A DNA stretch of 64,000 nt from Marixanthomonas ophiurae (GCF_003413745.1 NZ_QVID01000002.1:806001-870000), one strand, 5' to 3'. Positions 49,463-59,200 are shown, numbered from the stretch's first letter. Translations and numbers: made by a program. The notes: generated by a model not told the origin, from the letters alone.

Positions 49463-50581
49463 ATGATTGAAGTTAAAAAAGTAACCAACAAAAAAGAATT
49501 AAAGCAATTTGTAACCTTCCCGTTCAAATTGTATAAAGACTGTAAGTATTGGGTTCCACCGTTAATTAAAGACGAGATGGAAACCCTTGATAAAGCAAAG
49601 AACCCTGTTTTTAAAAATGCCGACGCATGGTATTTTTTAGCCTATAAAGATGGGAAAATTGCTGGAAGGATTTCAGTTATAATTAATCAACTCGAAGTTG
49701 AAGAACAAAACAAGAAAAAAGTCCGATTTGGCTGGTTTGATGTAATCAACGATATAGAGGTGACCAAAACCTTACTTGAAAAAGTTTTTGAAATTGGCGC
49801 CAAGCATAATTTAGAATATACCGAAGGACCAGTCGGTTTTTCCAATATGGAAAAAGCAGGAATTCTTACCATGGGTTTTGAAGAGTTAAATACTATGATT
49901 ACTTGGTACCACTATCCCTATTACGCAAAGCATTTTGAACAATTAGGTTTTGAAAAACAAGCCACTTGGGTAGAATATAAGTTGAGCATACCTAATTCCA
50001 TTAAAGAGAAAGTTGCTAAGTTTTCAAAAATTGTAAAACAGCGTTATAATCTTTCCGTTATTAGATTTAAAAACAAAAAGGAAATATTACCGTATGTTGA
50101 CAAAATGTTCGATTTGCTCAATAAAACCTACAATGATTTACAGACTTTTGTACCTATCCAGCAATACCAAATAGATTATTATAAAGAAAAATACTTCAGT
50201 TTTGTGCATCCAGACTATATCACGTGCATAAAAGATGAAACAGGGAAACTAATTGCTTTCTCCATTGTTATGCCATCTTTTAGTAAAGCATTAAAAAAGG
50301 CAAATGGAAGATTATTTCCTACCGGCTGGTATCATCTTTTGCAAGCTCAAAAGAAAAATGATATTGCAGCTTTTTACTTAATAGGAATTGCCCCTGAACT
50401 ACAAGGAAAAGGGGTTACCGCTATTATTTTTGAAGAAATGCAACACTTATTCAATTCAAAAGGTATTGAGCGCGTAGAAACCAACCCTGAATTAAAAGAA
50501 AACACGGCGGTACAACTGCTTTGGAAAGATTATGAACCCATTCAACATAAAGAACGGAGTACCTTTAGGAAGGATTTGTAA
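49463..50581 (+). CDS. GNAT-fold N-acetyltransferase-like protein
   Basis: 372 residues. The C-terminal motif AAFYLIGIAPELQGKGVTAI is a GNAT acetyl-CoA site (Q/RxxGxG/A form). The N-terminal half contains FPFKLYKDCKYWVPPLIKDE and a second GNAT-like segment (AWYFLAYKDGKIAGRISVII), suggesting a duplicated fold. The target is not known. It follows the barrel gene by 8 bases, and a further small gene begins 17 bases downstream, so the three may be one operon. Confidence 0.82.
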   Translation: MIEVKKVTNKKELKQFVTFPFKLYKDCKYWVPPLIKDEMETLDKAKNPVFKNADAWYFLAYKDGKIAGRISVIINQLEVEEQNKKKVRFGWFDVINDIEVTKTLLEKVFEIGAKHNLEYTEGPVGFSNMEKAGILTMGFEELNTMITWYHYPYYAKHFEQLGFEKQATWVEYKLSIPNSIKEKVAKFSKIVKQRYNLSVIRFKNKKEILPYVDKMFDLLNKTYNDLQTFVPIQQYQIDYYKEKYFSFVHPDYITCIKDETGKLIAFSIVMPSFSKALKKANGRLFPTGWYHLLQAQKKNDIAAFYLIGIAPELQGKGVTAIIFEEMQHLFNSKGIERVETNPELKENTAVQLLWKDYEPIQHKERSTFRKDL

Positions 50582-50598
50582 ATAAGGTTCAGTATAGA

Positions 50599-51174
50599 GT
50601 GAAAAATATCAACCAAACTTATAGTGTGGTTTATAATAACCATGAATTTAAAGACCCTAACAGGTTTATAAGTATGGTCGAGCCAATAAAAGAAAAGCTA
50701 CTCGAATTAGATTCTAAATCCGATGACTTTGAAAAAGGAAAGAGATTAATTTCAGATTTTTCACTAAACAAATCTTATAAAAAATTTGAAAAAGAAGCAT
50801 TGCCCTATCTATATAAAGCTATTGAATTACAAAGCTATAATTCAAAAAAACCTGAATTGAATGCAATACAAAAAGCATTAATTTTACGCACTGGTCAAAT
50901 TTTATTTGAACAAAAAAGGTATCTAAAATCACTAAAATATTTTAAAAAATTAGTCAAATCATTTCCTGAAGATAGTGAATTCAAAAATTGGTACAATTTA
51001 GCTTTGAAAAAAACAACTAAACCAATTGACACTATTTTTTTAACTGGAGTAGTAATTTGCTTGGTAGTTGAATATGTTTTTAAAATAAAAAACGATTTTA
51101 CTTTATATGGGCTGGTAATTTGTGTGACAGGAACTTTCTTAACGATAGGACTATATCAACTAAAGAAAAAGTAA
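50599..51174 (+). CDS. Membrane protein with repeat-like helices, unknown function
   Basis: 191 residues from a GTG at 50599. The N-terminal 130 residues are helical and charged, with a TPR-like pair (ALILRTGQILFEQKRYLKSL, KYFKKLVKSFPEDSEFKNWY). Two C-terminal hydrophobic helices follow (TIFLTGVVICLVVEYVF and TLYGLVICVTGTFLTIGLYQ). No family recognised. It is probably anchored in the inner membrane with the helical part in the cytoplasm. It ends before a strong terminator. Confidence 0.65.
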   Translation: MKNINQTYSVVYNNHEFKDPNRFISMVEPIKEKLLELDSKSDDFEKGKRLISDFSLNKSYKKFEKEALPYLYKAIELQSYNSKKPELNAIQKALILRTGQILFEQKRYLKSLKYFKKLVKSFPEDSEFKNWYNLALKKTTKPIDTIFLTGVVICLVVEYVFKIKNDFTLYGLVICVTGTFLTIGLYQLKKK

Positions 51175-51210
51175 TCTTATCGAAAATTATAACTTTTTCG
51201 TAGAGTTACA

Positions 51211-51246
51211 AAAAAACCACTTCAGATTGTATGAAGTGGTTTTTTT
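51211..51246 (+). terminator. Intrinsic terminator
   Basis: AAACCACTTCA / TGAAGTGGTTT stem, 7-base loop, then T-run. Confidence 0.9.
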
Positions 51247-51280
51247 GTACTTTATAAATAGGTCTTTTTGTTTGCCAAGA

Positions 51281-51325
51281 TTCCTGCCGATGTTTATACT
51301 GAGTTTAATCGAAGTGTAGGAATTC
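51281..51325. repeat. Possible dispersed repeat
   Basis: CTGAGTTTAATCGAAGTG around 51299-51316 resembles the reverse of the serC-serA hairpin repeat (CTGAGCGAAGTCGAAG). Only the CTGAG and TCGAAG blocks match, so the relation is tentative. Confidence 0.3.
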
Positions 51326-51327
51326 GG

Positions 51328-52587
51328 TTACTCCCCCATTGCTTGCGCAACAGCTGCAGAAAGACGTTTATAAGTTCCATCTTCCAAGCGGTCACGTATA
51401 GCTGAAAAAGCTTCTAATGTTTCGTTAATATCATCCATGGTGTGGGATGCAGTTGGGATCATTCTAAGTAAAATTAATCCTTTAGGTATCACAGGGTAAA
51501 CTACTATAGAACAGAATATTCCGTGATTTTCACGAAGATCTTTTACCAAGGCCATTGCTTCTGGAATACTTCCTTTTAAATATACTGGCGTTACACAACT
51601 TTGTGTAGTACCAATATCAAATCCACGTTTTTTAAGTCCGCCTTGTAGGGCATTTACGTTCTCCCAAAGTTTCTCTTTAAGCTCTGGCATGGTACGCAAC
51701 ATATCTAAACGCTTTAAAGCACCTTCCACCAATTGCATTTGCAATGATTTAGCAAACATTTGTGAACGTAGGTTATATTTTAAGTAGTTTATTATTTCTT
51801 CGTCTGCAGCGATAAAAGCCCCTGTACTCGCCATGGATTTTGCAAACGTGGCAAAATATACATCAATATCATCTTGAACGCCTTGCTCTTCACCTGCTCC
51901 AGCACCTGTTTTTCCTAACGTACCAAATCCGTGTGCATCATCAACAAATAAACGGAACGTATATTTCTTTTTAAGAGCAGCGATTTCTTTTAACCTCCCT
52001 TGTTCGCCTCGCATTCCAAAAACACCTTCAGAAATCAATAAAATTCCTCCTCCAGTCTTTTCAGCAACCTTTTCAGCACGCTTTAAATTTTTCTCGATAC
52101 TTTCCATATCGTTATGCTTATAAGTAAAACGCTGGCCTAAATGCAAACGAACACCATCTATAATACAAGCATGAGCATCTACATCATAAACTATTACATC
52201 GTCTTTTGAAACCAAAGCATCAATGGTAGAAACCATTCCTTGATAACCGAAATTCAATAAATAAGAAGCTTCTTTATTAACAAAAGCAGCCAATTCTTTT
52301 TGTAGTTGTTCGTGAAGATCGGTATGACCACTCATCATACGAGCACCCATTGGATATGCTGAACCGTATTTGGCACCAGCTTCGGCATCTACTTTACGTA
52401 CTTCAGGATGATTAGCAAGGCCTAAATAATCATTAACACTCCAGGTAATTACTTCTTTCCCGTTAAAGTGCATTCTATTGCTTATAGGTCCTTCAAGTTT
52501 AGGAAATACAAAATAGCCTTCAGCTTGTTCTGCCCACTTCCCTAACGGGCCTTTGTCTTTGTAAATTTTATCAAATAAATCTTTCAT
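51328..52587 (-). CDS. Alpha-oxoamine synthase family PLP enzyme (serine palmitoyltransferase or cysteate acyltransferase)
   Basis: 419 residues from the ATG at 52587. The lysine motif is FATFAKSMASTGAFI, with VDDAHGFGTLGKTGAG (cofactor Asp and His) and the family block VNDYLGLANHPEVRK. These enzymes condense an amino acid with a fatty acyl-CoA/ACP. In Bacteroidota, homologues make sphinganine or, with cysteate, the sulfonolipid capnine. The adjacent cysteine-synthase-like gene favours the sulfonolipid role (inference). A -7 element at 52615-52622 rules out the longer frame. Confidence 0.85.
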   Translation of the reverse strand: MKDLFDKIYKDKGPLGKWAEQAEGYFVFPKLEGPISNRMHFNGKEVITWSVNDYLGLANHPEVRKVDAEAGAKYGSAYPMGARMMSGHTDLHEQLQKELAAFVNKEASYLLNFGYQGMVSTIDALVSKDDVIVYDVDAHACIIDGVRLHLGQRFTYKHNDMESIEKNLKRAEKVAEKTGGGILLISEGVFGMRGEQGRLKEIAALKKKYTFRLFVDDAHGFGTLGKTGAGAGEEQGVQDDIDVYFATFAKSMASTGAFIAADEEIINYLKYNLRSQMFAKSLQMQLVEGALKRLDMLRTMPELKEKLWENVNALQGGLKKRGFDIGTTQSCVTPVYLKGSIPEAMALVKDLRENHGIFCSIVVYPVIPKGLILLRMIPTASHTMDDINETLEAFSAIRDRLEDGTYKRLSAAVAQAMGE

Positions 52588-52614
52588 CAAGTAATTTTGT
52601 TTCAATACAGGGCG

Positions 52615-52622
52615 CAAAAATA
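52615..52622 (-). promoter_or_regulatory. -7 element for the oxoamine synthase
   Basis: TATTTTTG on the minus strand, 27 bases before the ATG at 52587. Confidence 0.5.
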
Positions 52623-52732
52623 GGGAAATTACTTCCCATAGCCATATTCTTTTTCTGAAGATATTGACAACTAATGAATATCATATTCAGAAGTTTAAAA
52701 AGTAAAGTATTTTAAGGGCTATCCTTTAAAAA

Positions 52733-53770
52733 TTATTTTACTACCTGAACAGCGTCTATTTGAGCTACTTCAGTATCCAAAAATCCTTGTTGCTCCATCC
52801 ATTCATCACTATATATTTTGCTCATATATCGTGATCCGTGGTCTGGAAAAATAACAACAATATTGCTGTTTTCACTAAACTCGCCGTCTTCTTCCAGTTG
52901 CTTTAAGCCTTGCATAGCAGCTCCACTGGTATAACCAGCGAATATTCCTTCGGTTCTCGCTAACTCACGTGCCGTATGCGCACTTTCGTCATCAGTTACT
53001 TTTACAAACTTATCAATGGAGTCAAAGTCTGTAGCCGCTGGGATCAGGTTTTTCCCCAAGCCTTCAATTCTGTAAGGATAAATTTCATTTTTGTCAAATT
53101 CACGTGTTTCATGGTATTTTTTAAGAACAGAACCAAAAGCATCGATACCAATCACTTTGATATCTGGGTTTTGTTCTTTTAAAAAACGTGCTGTACCAGA
53201 AATAGTACCTCCTGTTCCACTACAAGCTACCAAATGTGTTATCTGTCCTTTTGTTTGCTTCCAAATTTCTGGACCCGTGGTTTTGTAATGCGCTTCAATA
53301 TTCAAGTTATTGAAGTACTGGTTAATATAAACAGAACCTTCCGTTTCTTCGTGTAATCGTTTGGCTACTTCGTAATACGAACGCGGATCGTCTGCTGGTA
53401 CGTGAGCTGGACAAACATATACCTGTGCACCCATAGTACGTAACATATCGATTTTATCTTTTGAAGATTTTGAACTTACTGCCAAAATACACTTGTATCC
53501 TTTTAAAATACTCACCATAGCAATACTGAAACCTGTGTTTCCACTAGTGGTTTCAACAATCGTGCTTCCAGGTTTGAGGATTCCTTTTTTCTCGGCTTGT
53601 TCAATAATATAAAGGGCAATACGGTCTTTTGAAGAATGACCGGGATTAAATGCCTCTACTTTAGCAAAATAGTTGCCTTTCATGTTCGCCGTAATGTTGT
53701 TGAGTTTTATTAATGGAGTGTTTCCTATTAATTGCAACACATTATCATGCGCCTGAATTTCTTCTTTCAT
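52733..53770 (-). CDS. Cysteine-synthase-family PLP enzyme (candidate cysteate synthase)
   Basis: 345 residues. The PLP lysine is in [15 protein letters not shown] and the substrate-loop motif is [28 protein letters not shown] binds cofactor phosphate. The usual NPxxSxKDR of CysK/CBS is changed to NPGHSSKDR. It has no CBS domains, so it is close to CysK/CBS in fold only. It is immediately upstream of the oxoamine synthase on the same strand. The pair suggests supply of cysteate for capnine, but cysteine or cystathionine synthesis is not excluded. Confidence 0.83.
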   Translation of the reverse strand: MKEEIQAHDNVLQLIGNTPLIKLNNITANMKGNYFAKVEAFNPGHSSKDRIALYIIEQAEKKGILKPGSTIVETTSGNTGFSIAMVSILKGYKCILAVSSKSSKDKIDMLRTMGAQVYVCPAHVPADDPRSYYEVAKRLHEETEGSVYINQYFNNLNIEAHYKTTGPEIWKQTKGQITHLVACSGTGGTISGTARFLKEQNPDIKVIGIDAFGSVLKKYHETREFDKNEIYPYRIEGLGKNLIPAATDFDSIDKFVKVTDDESAHTARELARTEGIFAGYTSGAAMQGLKQLEEDGEFSENSNIVVIFPDHGSRYMSKIYSDEWMEQQGFLDTEVAQIDAVQVVK

Positions 53771-53849
53771 AAAGGGAGTTTTCGTTAGTAAAAATCGGGC
53801 GTAATACCTTCATTTAAAAAACACGGCAAAGTTACATTAATTTTTTTAA

Positions 53850-55985
53850 TTACTCTTTAATGTTCTCTAAGTCCAGTATAAAAGCATAATCCATCGCTAC
53901 TTCCTTTAATGCTTCAAACCTGCCGGAAGCGCCACCGTGACCGGCATCCATATTTGTTTGCAGCAATAATTTGTTGTTATCTGTCTTCATTTCCCGAAGT
54001 TTCGCCACCCATTTTGCTGGTTCCCAATACTGTACTTGCGAGTCGTGCAGCCCAGTTGTGACCAATAAATTAGGATATTCCTGTTTGGTGACATTATCAT
54101 ATGGCGAATACGATTTTATATACTCATAATATTCTTTATCGTTCGGGTTCCCCCATTCGTCATATTCACCTGTTGTTAATGGAATGCTGTCGTCGAGCAT
54201 CGTAGTTACTACATCTACAAATGGTACTGAAGCAATCACACCATTATATAGTTCTGGGTTCATATTAACAATAGCACCCATCAACAAACCGCCAGCCGAT
54301 CCGCCTGATGCATATAAATGATCTGCGGATGTATACCCTTCTTCAATTACATATTTCGAGGCATCTACAAAATCGGTGAAAGTATTTTTCTTTTTTAGTA
54401 ATTTTCCGTCTTCATACCATTGTCTTCCCAAGTATTCTCCTCCACGAACGTGTGCAATGGCGAAAATAAATCCTCGATCCATTAAGCTTAAGCGCACAGT
54501 CGAAAAATAAGGATCAATGGTTGACCCATATGAACCGTATGCATACAATAAAAATGGATTGTTACCATCTTTTTTAATTCCCTTACGAGAAACCATAGAA
54601 ATTGGAATTTTGGTGCCATCTTCCGCCGTGGCCCAAACGCGCTTAGATTCATAATTATCTTTATCGAATTTTCCGCCTAATACTTCTACTTCTTTCTTTA
54701 CCGTCTTTTCGCGAGTTTTCATGTTGAAATCTACTACTGAAGCTGGGGTAATTAACGAATTGTACCCATACCGTAAGGTATCGGTTTCAAATTCTCGGTT
54801 TTGTATGGTGTAAGCAGTATAGGTTTCATTATCGAATGGCAGATAGTAATCATCCGTTTCGTCCCAACGCATAATACGTATTTTATTTAAGCCGTTGTTA
54901 CGTTCACTTACCACCAAATAATCTTTAAAAATATCGATGTCTTCTAACAGAACTGTTTCTCTATGCTCAATAACATCTTTCCAATTTTCTTTTAGTGTTT
55001 TGGTTTCAGGTGTTTTCATCAACTTAAAGTTGGTAGCATCATCTTTATTGGTTAACACATAAAAATCGGCTCCGAAGTGAGAAATATTATATTCTAACCC
55101 TCTTTCTCTAGGCTGAAACATCTTAAATTTCCCTGTAGGATTGTCGGCCTCTAAGATTTGATATTCTGAAGTCAACGTACTGTTACTTCCAATTACTAAA
55201 TACTTATCAGACTTTGTTTTATAAATATAAGTAATAAAAGTATCGTCCTCTTCGGTGTAGATTAATTCGTCACTAGTAGCTTCAGTTCCTCTTTTGTGTC
55301 TAAAAATTTCATTAGAACGCAGTGTTTGCGGATCTTTTCTAGTGTAAAATAGTGTTTCATTATCATTAGCCCAAGTAGAGCCTCCCGTTGTATTTTCTAT
55401 GGTTTCAGAAGAAACTTCCCCTGTTTCTAGATTTTTGATATGAAGTTTATATTGTCTTCTACTTACCGTATCCACTCCAAAAGCGGCCCATTTATTATCT
55501 GGGCTTATATTTATTCCTCTTAAGTTATAATATGAATGGTCCTTGGCCATGTCATTTACATTAAACAGGATTTCCTCTTCCGCATTCAACGAACCTTTTT
55601 TGCGGGAGTAGATTGGGTAATCATTACCGGTTTCAAAACGTGTTATGTAGTAATATCCGTTATAAAAGTAGGGAACCGACTCATCATCTTCCTTAATTCG
55701 GCTTTTCATTTCTTCAAAGAGATTCTTTTGAAACGTTTTAGTATGTTCCGTCATCTTCTCGTAATACTCATTTTCTCGCTCTAGGTAATCGATTACTTCT
55801 TCATTTTCACGATCGTTAAGCCAATAATAATTATCAACGCGGGTGTCGCCGTGCATGTCAAGATTCTTAGCAATTTTAGTGGCTTTCGGTGGAGTAATAT
55901 TCATATTTTCTTCGGAAGTTTTATCTGTTTTACAGGAAACGGCAAAAATAAGGCATACTACGGAAACAGCTATAGATTTTTTCAT
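53850..55985 (-). CDS. Prolyl oligopeptidase family (S9) lipoprotein
   Basis: The 711-residue protein begins with a lipobox (SVVCLIFAVSC, Cys18) and then PPKATKIAKNLDMHGDTRVD, DNYYWLNDRENEEV, the oligopeptidase B opening. A beta-propeller region spans about residues 80-420. The catalytic domain has the nucleophile ASGGSAGGLLMGA, a catalytic Asp (TTGLHDSQVQYWEP region) and His in MDAGHGGASGRFE. It cleaves small peptides, probably in the periplasm, after basic residues if the B-type specificity holds. Divergent from ybaB. Confidence 0.91.
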   Translation of the reverse strand: MKKSIAVSVVCLIFAVSCKTDKTSEENMNITPPKATKIAKNLDMHGDTRVDNYYWLNDRENEEVIDYLERENEYYEKMTEHTKTFQKNLFEEMKSRIKEDDESVPYFYNGYYYITRFETGNDYPIYSRKKGSLNAEEEILFNVNDMAKDHSYYNLRGINISPDNKWAAFGVDTVSRRQYKLHIKNLETGEVSSETIENTTGGSTWANDNETLFYTRKDPQTLRSNEIFRHKRGTEATSDELIYTEEDDTFITYIYKTKSDKYLVIGSNSTLTSEYQILEADNPTGKFKMFQPRERGLEYNISHFGADFYVLTNKDDATNFKLMKTPETKTLKENWKDVIEHRETVLLEDIDIFKDYLVVSERNNGLNKIRIMRWDETDDYYLPFDNETYTAYTIQNREFETDTLRYGYNSLITPASVVDFNMKTREKTVKKEVEVLGGKFDKDNYESKRVWATAEDGTKIPISMVSRKGIKKDGNNPFLLYAYGSYGSTIDPYFSTVRLSLMDRGFIFAIAHVRGGEYLGRQWYEDGKLLKKKNTFTDFVDASKYVIEEGYTSADHLYASGGSAGGLLMGAIVNMNPELYNGVIASVPFVDVVTTMLDDSIPLTTGEYDEWGNPNDKEYYEYIKSYSPYDNVTKQEYPNLLVTTGLHDSQVQYWEPAKWVAKLREMKTDNNKLLLQTNMDAGHGGASGRFEALKEVAMDYAFILDLENIKE

Positions 55986-55995
55986 CTTTAAAAGG

Positions 55996-56027
55996 TTGAT
56001 TAATACGCAAGCAAATTAGTAAATTTG
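55996..56027 (+). promoter_or_regulatory. Promoter for ybaB
   Basis: TTG at 55996-55998, a 21-base spacer, then TAAATTTG at 56020-56027, 23 bases before the ATG at 56051. Confidence 0.6.
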
Positions 56028-56050
56028 CACCAAACCTAAAATAAAAAGAT

Positions 56051-56365
56051 ATGTTTGGAGATATGATGGGCAAGTTGAAAGAAGCTCAAGAAAAAGTTGA
56101 AGCCACCAAAAAACGCTTAGACACCGTACTTATTGACGAGAAAAGCAGTGACAACTTATTAAAAATCACGTTGACTGCAAATAGAGAGATTAAAAAAATT
56201 GAAATTGATGATTCTTTATTGGAAGATAAAGAGCAATTGGAAGACTATTTAATTGTCAATCTAAATAAAGCTATAAAAAAAGCAACCGATGTAAATGAAG
56301 CTGAAATTGGCGCTGTTGCCAAAGAAGGGATGCCCAACATTCCTGGAATGGATATGTTTAAATAA
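56051..56365 (+). CDS. ybaB: YbaB/EbfC nucleoid-associated protein
   Basis: The 104-residue DNA-binding protein forms the tweezer-like dimer of the YbaB family. It begins [20 protein letters not shown] (helix), and the end is [11 protein letters not shown]. The usual recR/dnaX neighbours are absent. Monocistronic, with a perfect inverted-repeat terminator. Confidence 0.88.
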   Translation: MFGDMMGKLKEAQEKVEATKKRLDTVLIDEKSSDNLLKITLTANREIKKIEIDDSLLEDKEQLEDYLIVNLNKAIKKATDVNEAEIGAVAKEGMPNIPGMDMFK

Positions 56366-56370
56366 TTTAA

Positions 56371-56402
56371 AAAGAGCCTTGTAAAATTTTACAAGGCTCT
56401 TT
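56371..56402. terminator. Perfect 32-base inverted repeat terminator
   Basis: AAAGAGCCTTGTAAAA directly joined to its complement, followed by a T-run. Probably acts for both ybaB and the convergent thioredoxin gene. Confidence 0.9.
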
Positions 56403-56416
56403 TTTTAGTTACTTTA

Positions 56417-56875
56417 TTACTCAACTTGAATATGTTCATCTATAAATGTAAAATGCTTACTGGTATCTCGAGACGGACTATAACCCGAAATTCTCCCCAT
56501 CTCTCTCCCTTCTGAATTGAGCATTACTAGCTTAGGGAATGTTTGCTGTTTATTATATTTAGCTATTACCGTTTTATTATAATCTAATTGTTCTTGGCTA
56601 AGTAAATCGACTCTTCTAGGGTAATCTATAACTACCAATACTAAATCTTCCGCTTTATGCTTAAACTTTGGGCTTTCAAAAAAATCTTCCTTTAGTTTTT
56701 TACAAGGTGCACACCAATCACTTCCAGTAAAGTATATCAATATAGGTTTATTATCTACTTGTGAAAGTGTTTGAGCTTCCTCTAAATTAGTATGCCAATT
56801 TAATTTACTACTCTTCATCTGTGCTGTTGCTATTGTAGTAATAAAAATTAATGCGATTAAAATAACACGTTTCAT
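56417..56875 (-). CDS. Periplasmic thioredoxin-fold protein
   Basis: The 152-residue protein has a signal peptide (VILIALIFITTIATAQ). The active site is FTGSDWCAPCKKLKEDFF (CxxC), with cis-Pro in QQTFPKLVML. It is of the DUF255/thioredoxin-like periplasmic type that reduces disulfides or carries reducing power to cytochrome maturation or Met-sulfoxide repair. No partner gene is beside it. Confidence 0.87.
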   Translation of the reverse strand: MKRVILIALIFITTIATAQMKSSKLNWHTNLEEAQTLSQVDNKPILIYFTGSDWCAPCKKLKEDFFESPKFKHKAEDLVLVVIDYPRRVDLLSQEQLDYNKTVIAKYNKQQTFPKLVMLNSEGREMGRISGYSPSRDTSKHFTFIDEHIQVE

Positions 56876-56884
56876 AGTCTTCTT

Positions 56885-56968
56885 TTATTTTGATTTAAAA
56901 TAAGCACATATAATGCCAAATAAAAATAAACAACACAGATTTACCATAATTAGTAGTTGTTTTAACAT
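56885..56968 (-). CDS. Possible 27-residue membrane peptide
   Basis: ATG at 56968; a hydrophobic peptide (LIMVNLCCLFLFGIICAYF) lies upstream of the thioredoxin-fold gene on the same strand, 9 bases before it. It could be a leader peptide or chance. The rest of the 296-base gap 56876-57171 is AT-rich and shows nothing else. Confidence 0.25.
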   Translation of the reverse strand: MLKQLLIMVNLCCLFLFGIICAYFKSK

Positions 56969-57171
56969 TAGTATTAGTCAATTTTATAATATCCTTTAGG
57001 AATTAATTATCTATACTAAGCTTTTAGAGTAAAATTAATAACTGCTTTTTTTATTGATTGATGTTAAACATTGATTAAAATTCTGTAATGAAATACGTTA
57101 TAACTTTAGAGTATGGTTTTTTTTTCGGATATTTAAGTACTTAAAAGCAAGTTTAACTATAAATAAGAAAC

Positions 57172-57492
57172 ATGTTCGAATTAAAGAAAAAGGGAGATCA
57201 ATATCATTTCAATTTAAAAGCAAGTAACGGGCAAGTGATTTTAACTAGTGAAATGTATAACTCAAAGGCATCCGCAAAAAACGGAATTGAGTCTATTCAA
57301 AAAAATTGTGGCGACGATGCGCGGTATGAAAAGAAAACTGCTAAAAACGGAAAGTTTCATTTCAATTTAAAATCCACAAACGGACAAATTATCGGCAGTA
57401 GTCAAATGTATTCTGCTGAAAGTGGAATGAACAACGGTATTGAATCTGTAAAGAAAAATGCTCCGGAAGCAGAGGTGAAAGAAGTTGAATAA
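57172..57492 (+). CDS. YegP-type protein with two DUF1508 repeats
   Basis: The 106-residue protein consists of two copies of DUF1508: residues 8-50 (YHFNLKASNGQVILTSEMY) and 58-98 (FHFNLKSTNGQIIGSSQMY), each ending in a helix with NGIES. YegP is a small cytoplasmic protein of unknown role, reported as stress-associated. Monocistronic, with a bidirectional terminator after it. Confidence 0.9.
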   Translation: MFELKKKGDQYHFNLKASNGQVILTSEMYNSKASAKNGIESIQKNCGDDARYEKKTAKNGKFHFNLKSTNGQIIGSSQMYSAESGMNNGIESVKKNAPEAEVKEVE

Positions 57493-57514
57493 ACATCTTT
57501 TTACTTTTAAAGTA

Positions 57515-57541
57515 AAAAAGCTCCTAGTTAGGAGCTTTTTT
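57515..57541. terminator. Bidirectional intrinsic terminator
   Basis: AAAGCTCCT / AGGAGCTTT stem with A- and T-runs, between convergent yegP-like and threonine aldolase genes. Confidence 0.9.
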
Positions 57542-57542
57542 G

Positions 57543-58565
57543 TTACTTATATTGTCTCAAAACTTCCAAAAAACGCTCGTGCATCGCATCGGTATAATCC
57601 AAATGAGTTACTACACGAAGCTTTCCTTGTCCCATATTGCTTATTATTATATCTTGATTTTGTAGGTCTTCCATAAACTTTTCTTCTGAAAACCCTTCTT
57701 TCAAGTAAAAGATAACAATATTAGTCTCTGTAGGTTCTACTTCTGAGACATACGATTGCTTTTTTAAGGTTTTAGCTATTTCCGAAGCTTTTTTATGGTC
57801 TTCTGCTAATCGTTCAATATGATTTTCAAAAGCATATAATCCCGCTGCTGCCATAAAGCCTATTTGGCGCATACCACCACCTAACACTTTCCGAACGCGC
57901 ATGGCATTTTTCATCAACTCTTTTTTTCCAAGTAACAACGTTCCTAATGGAGTTCCCATCCCTTTACTTAAGCAAATGGTCAAAGTATCAAACACCTCCC
58001 CGTAATCTTTTGGATTTTCTTTTTTGGCTACTATAGCATTCATTAATCTAGCACCATCCAAATGCAACCCCAAATTGTGTTTATCACAGACTTTTCGAAT
58101 TTTCTTTATTTCTTCAAAATCGTAACACGCTCCTCCCCCTTTGTTGGTAGTATTTTCCAAACAAACCAAGGTAGTCAAAGGACTGTGGTAAAAATCAGGT
58201 GGATTAATGTTTTCTTCCACTTGTGCAGCAGTAATCATGCCGCGATCACCATCAACCAATTTACAAGACACACCACTGTTAAACGAGGCGCCACCGCCTT
58301 CATAATTAAAAACATGCGCCCATTTATCACAAATTAATTGTTCTGCAGGCTGGGTATGTAATTTTATAGCCGCTTGGTTCGCCATACTTCCGGTAGGGAA
58401 AAATAAGGCTTCATCCATCCCAAAAAGTTCGGCTACGTAGTTTTCAAGTTTGTTTACGGTTGGGTCTTCTTTATACACGTCGTCTCCTACTTCAGCTTCC
58501 ATAATGGCTTGTAACATTCCTTTGGTAGGTTTAGTGACGGTGTCGCTTCGTAAGTCGATTTTCAT
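57543..58565 (-). CDS. ltaE: Low-specificity L-threonine aldolase
   Basis: The 340-residue PLP enzyme splits L-threonine or L-allo-threonine to glycine and acetaldehyde. MKIDLRSDTVTKPTKGMLQAI is the typical beginning. Further blocks are FFPTGSMANQAAI, HLDGARLMNAIV (cofactor Asp) and the Schiff-base lysine in TICLSKGMGTPLG. GGGMRQIGFMAAAGLYAF is the conserved arginine block. Together with serine synthesis earlier in the window it could feed glycine and one-carbon metabolism. Confidence 0.94.
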   Translation of the reverse strand: MKIDLRSDTVTKPTKGMLQAIMEAEVGDDVYKEDPTVNKLENYVAELFGMDEALFFPTGSMANQAAIKLHTQPAEQLICDKWAHVFNYEGGGASFNSGVSCKLVDGDRGMITAAQVEENINPPDFYHSPLTTLVCLENTTNKGGGACYDFEEIKKIRKVCDKHNLGLHLDGARLMNAIVAKKENPKDYGEVFDTLTICLSKGMGTPLGTLLLGKKELMKNAMRVRKVLGGGMRQIGFMAAAGLYAFENHIERLAEDHKKASEIAKTLKKQSYVSEVEPTETNIVIFYLKEGFSEEKFMEDLQNQDIIISNMGQGKLRVVTHLDYTDAMHERFLEVLRQYK

Positions 58566-58579
58566 TAATCATTGTGTTT

Positions 58580-59200
58580 TTATTGTCTTCTTAATTTATT
58601 TGCTGTTTCTGAAATTACAGTATCAATCATTTTATCAAGAGCAATTAATTTTAATTGTTGATTGTGCTCATAATTGAGATTGCTTTGTTTAGAATCGTTT
58701 GTTACATCAAACTCCTTAAACTTCTGGGTAAAGGTACCCATTGCTGTTGTAAAAGAAAACTCGTGAGAACATGGATATACTTTTGTTCGTTGTGTTGGCG
58801 CATTTTCAGGATTTGCTACTGTATATTCTTTAACCGAATTATTTTCAAGTGCTTGTCTGTTTTCCATGAAAAAGTCAAACAAGTCATTGTTACTTAGTTT
58901 TAGCTTTATAAAAGGGCCACAGTTATCGGCTTTTGTAATATAGGTTGTGCTATCTTCTTGCCAAAACAAATAGTATTCACTGAAATTTCCGTTTGTAAAG
59001 CATTTTTTTTGATCATTCAGTGTAATAATTCGAGTCTCCCCCAAACAAGTCCGATTGGTATAAAAATAGTTTTCAATGTTTTGATTCGCTAACGTTTCAG
59101 TCATGTCCGAAATAATAGAAAGCGGCTTCTTCTCTGTGTTCTTTTGCGCAAAACTAAGAGTGCTTATAAGTATGGTAAGCAGTAATAAACATGGTTTCAT
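58580..59200 (-). CDS. Secreted protein of unknown function
   Basis: 206 residues with a signal peptide (LLLLTILISTLSFAQ). A conserved-looking pair of cysteines is in FYTNRTCLGETRIITLND and QKKCFTNGNFSEYYLFW. A third and fourth cysteine occur later (NCGPFIKLK, YPCSHEFSFTT). Disulfide pairing in the periplasm is plausible. It lies 14 bases before the threonine aldolase gene on the same strand, so the two may be co-transcribed. No family recognised. Confidence 0.7.
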   Translation of the reverse strand: MKPCLLLLTILISTLSFAQKNTEKKPLSIISDMTETLANQNIENYFYTNRTCLGETRIITLNDQKKCFTNGNFSEYYLFWQEDSTTYITKADNCGPFIKLKLSNNDLFDFFMENRQALENNSVKEYTVANPENAPTQRTKVYPCSHEFSFTTAMGTFTQKFKEFDVTNDSKQSNLNYEHNQQLKLIALDKMIDTVISETANKLRRQ

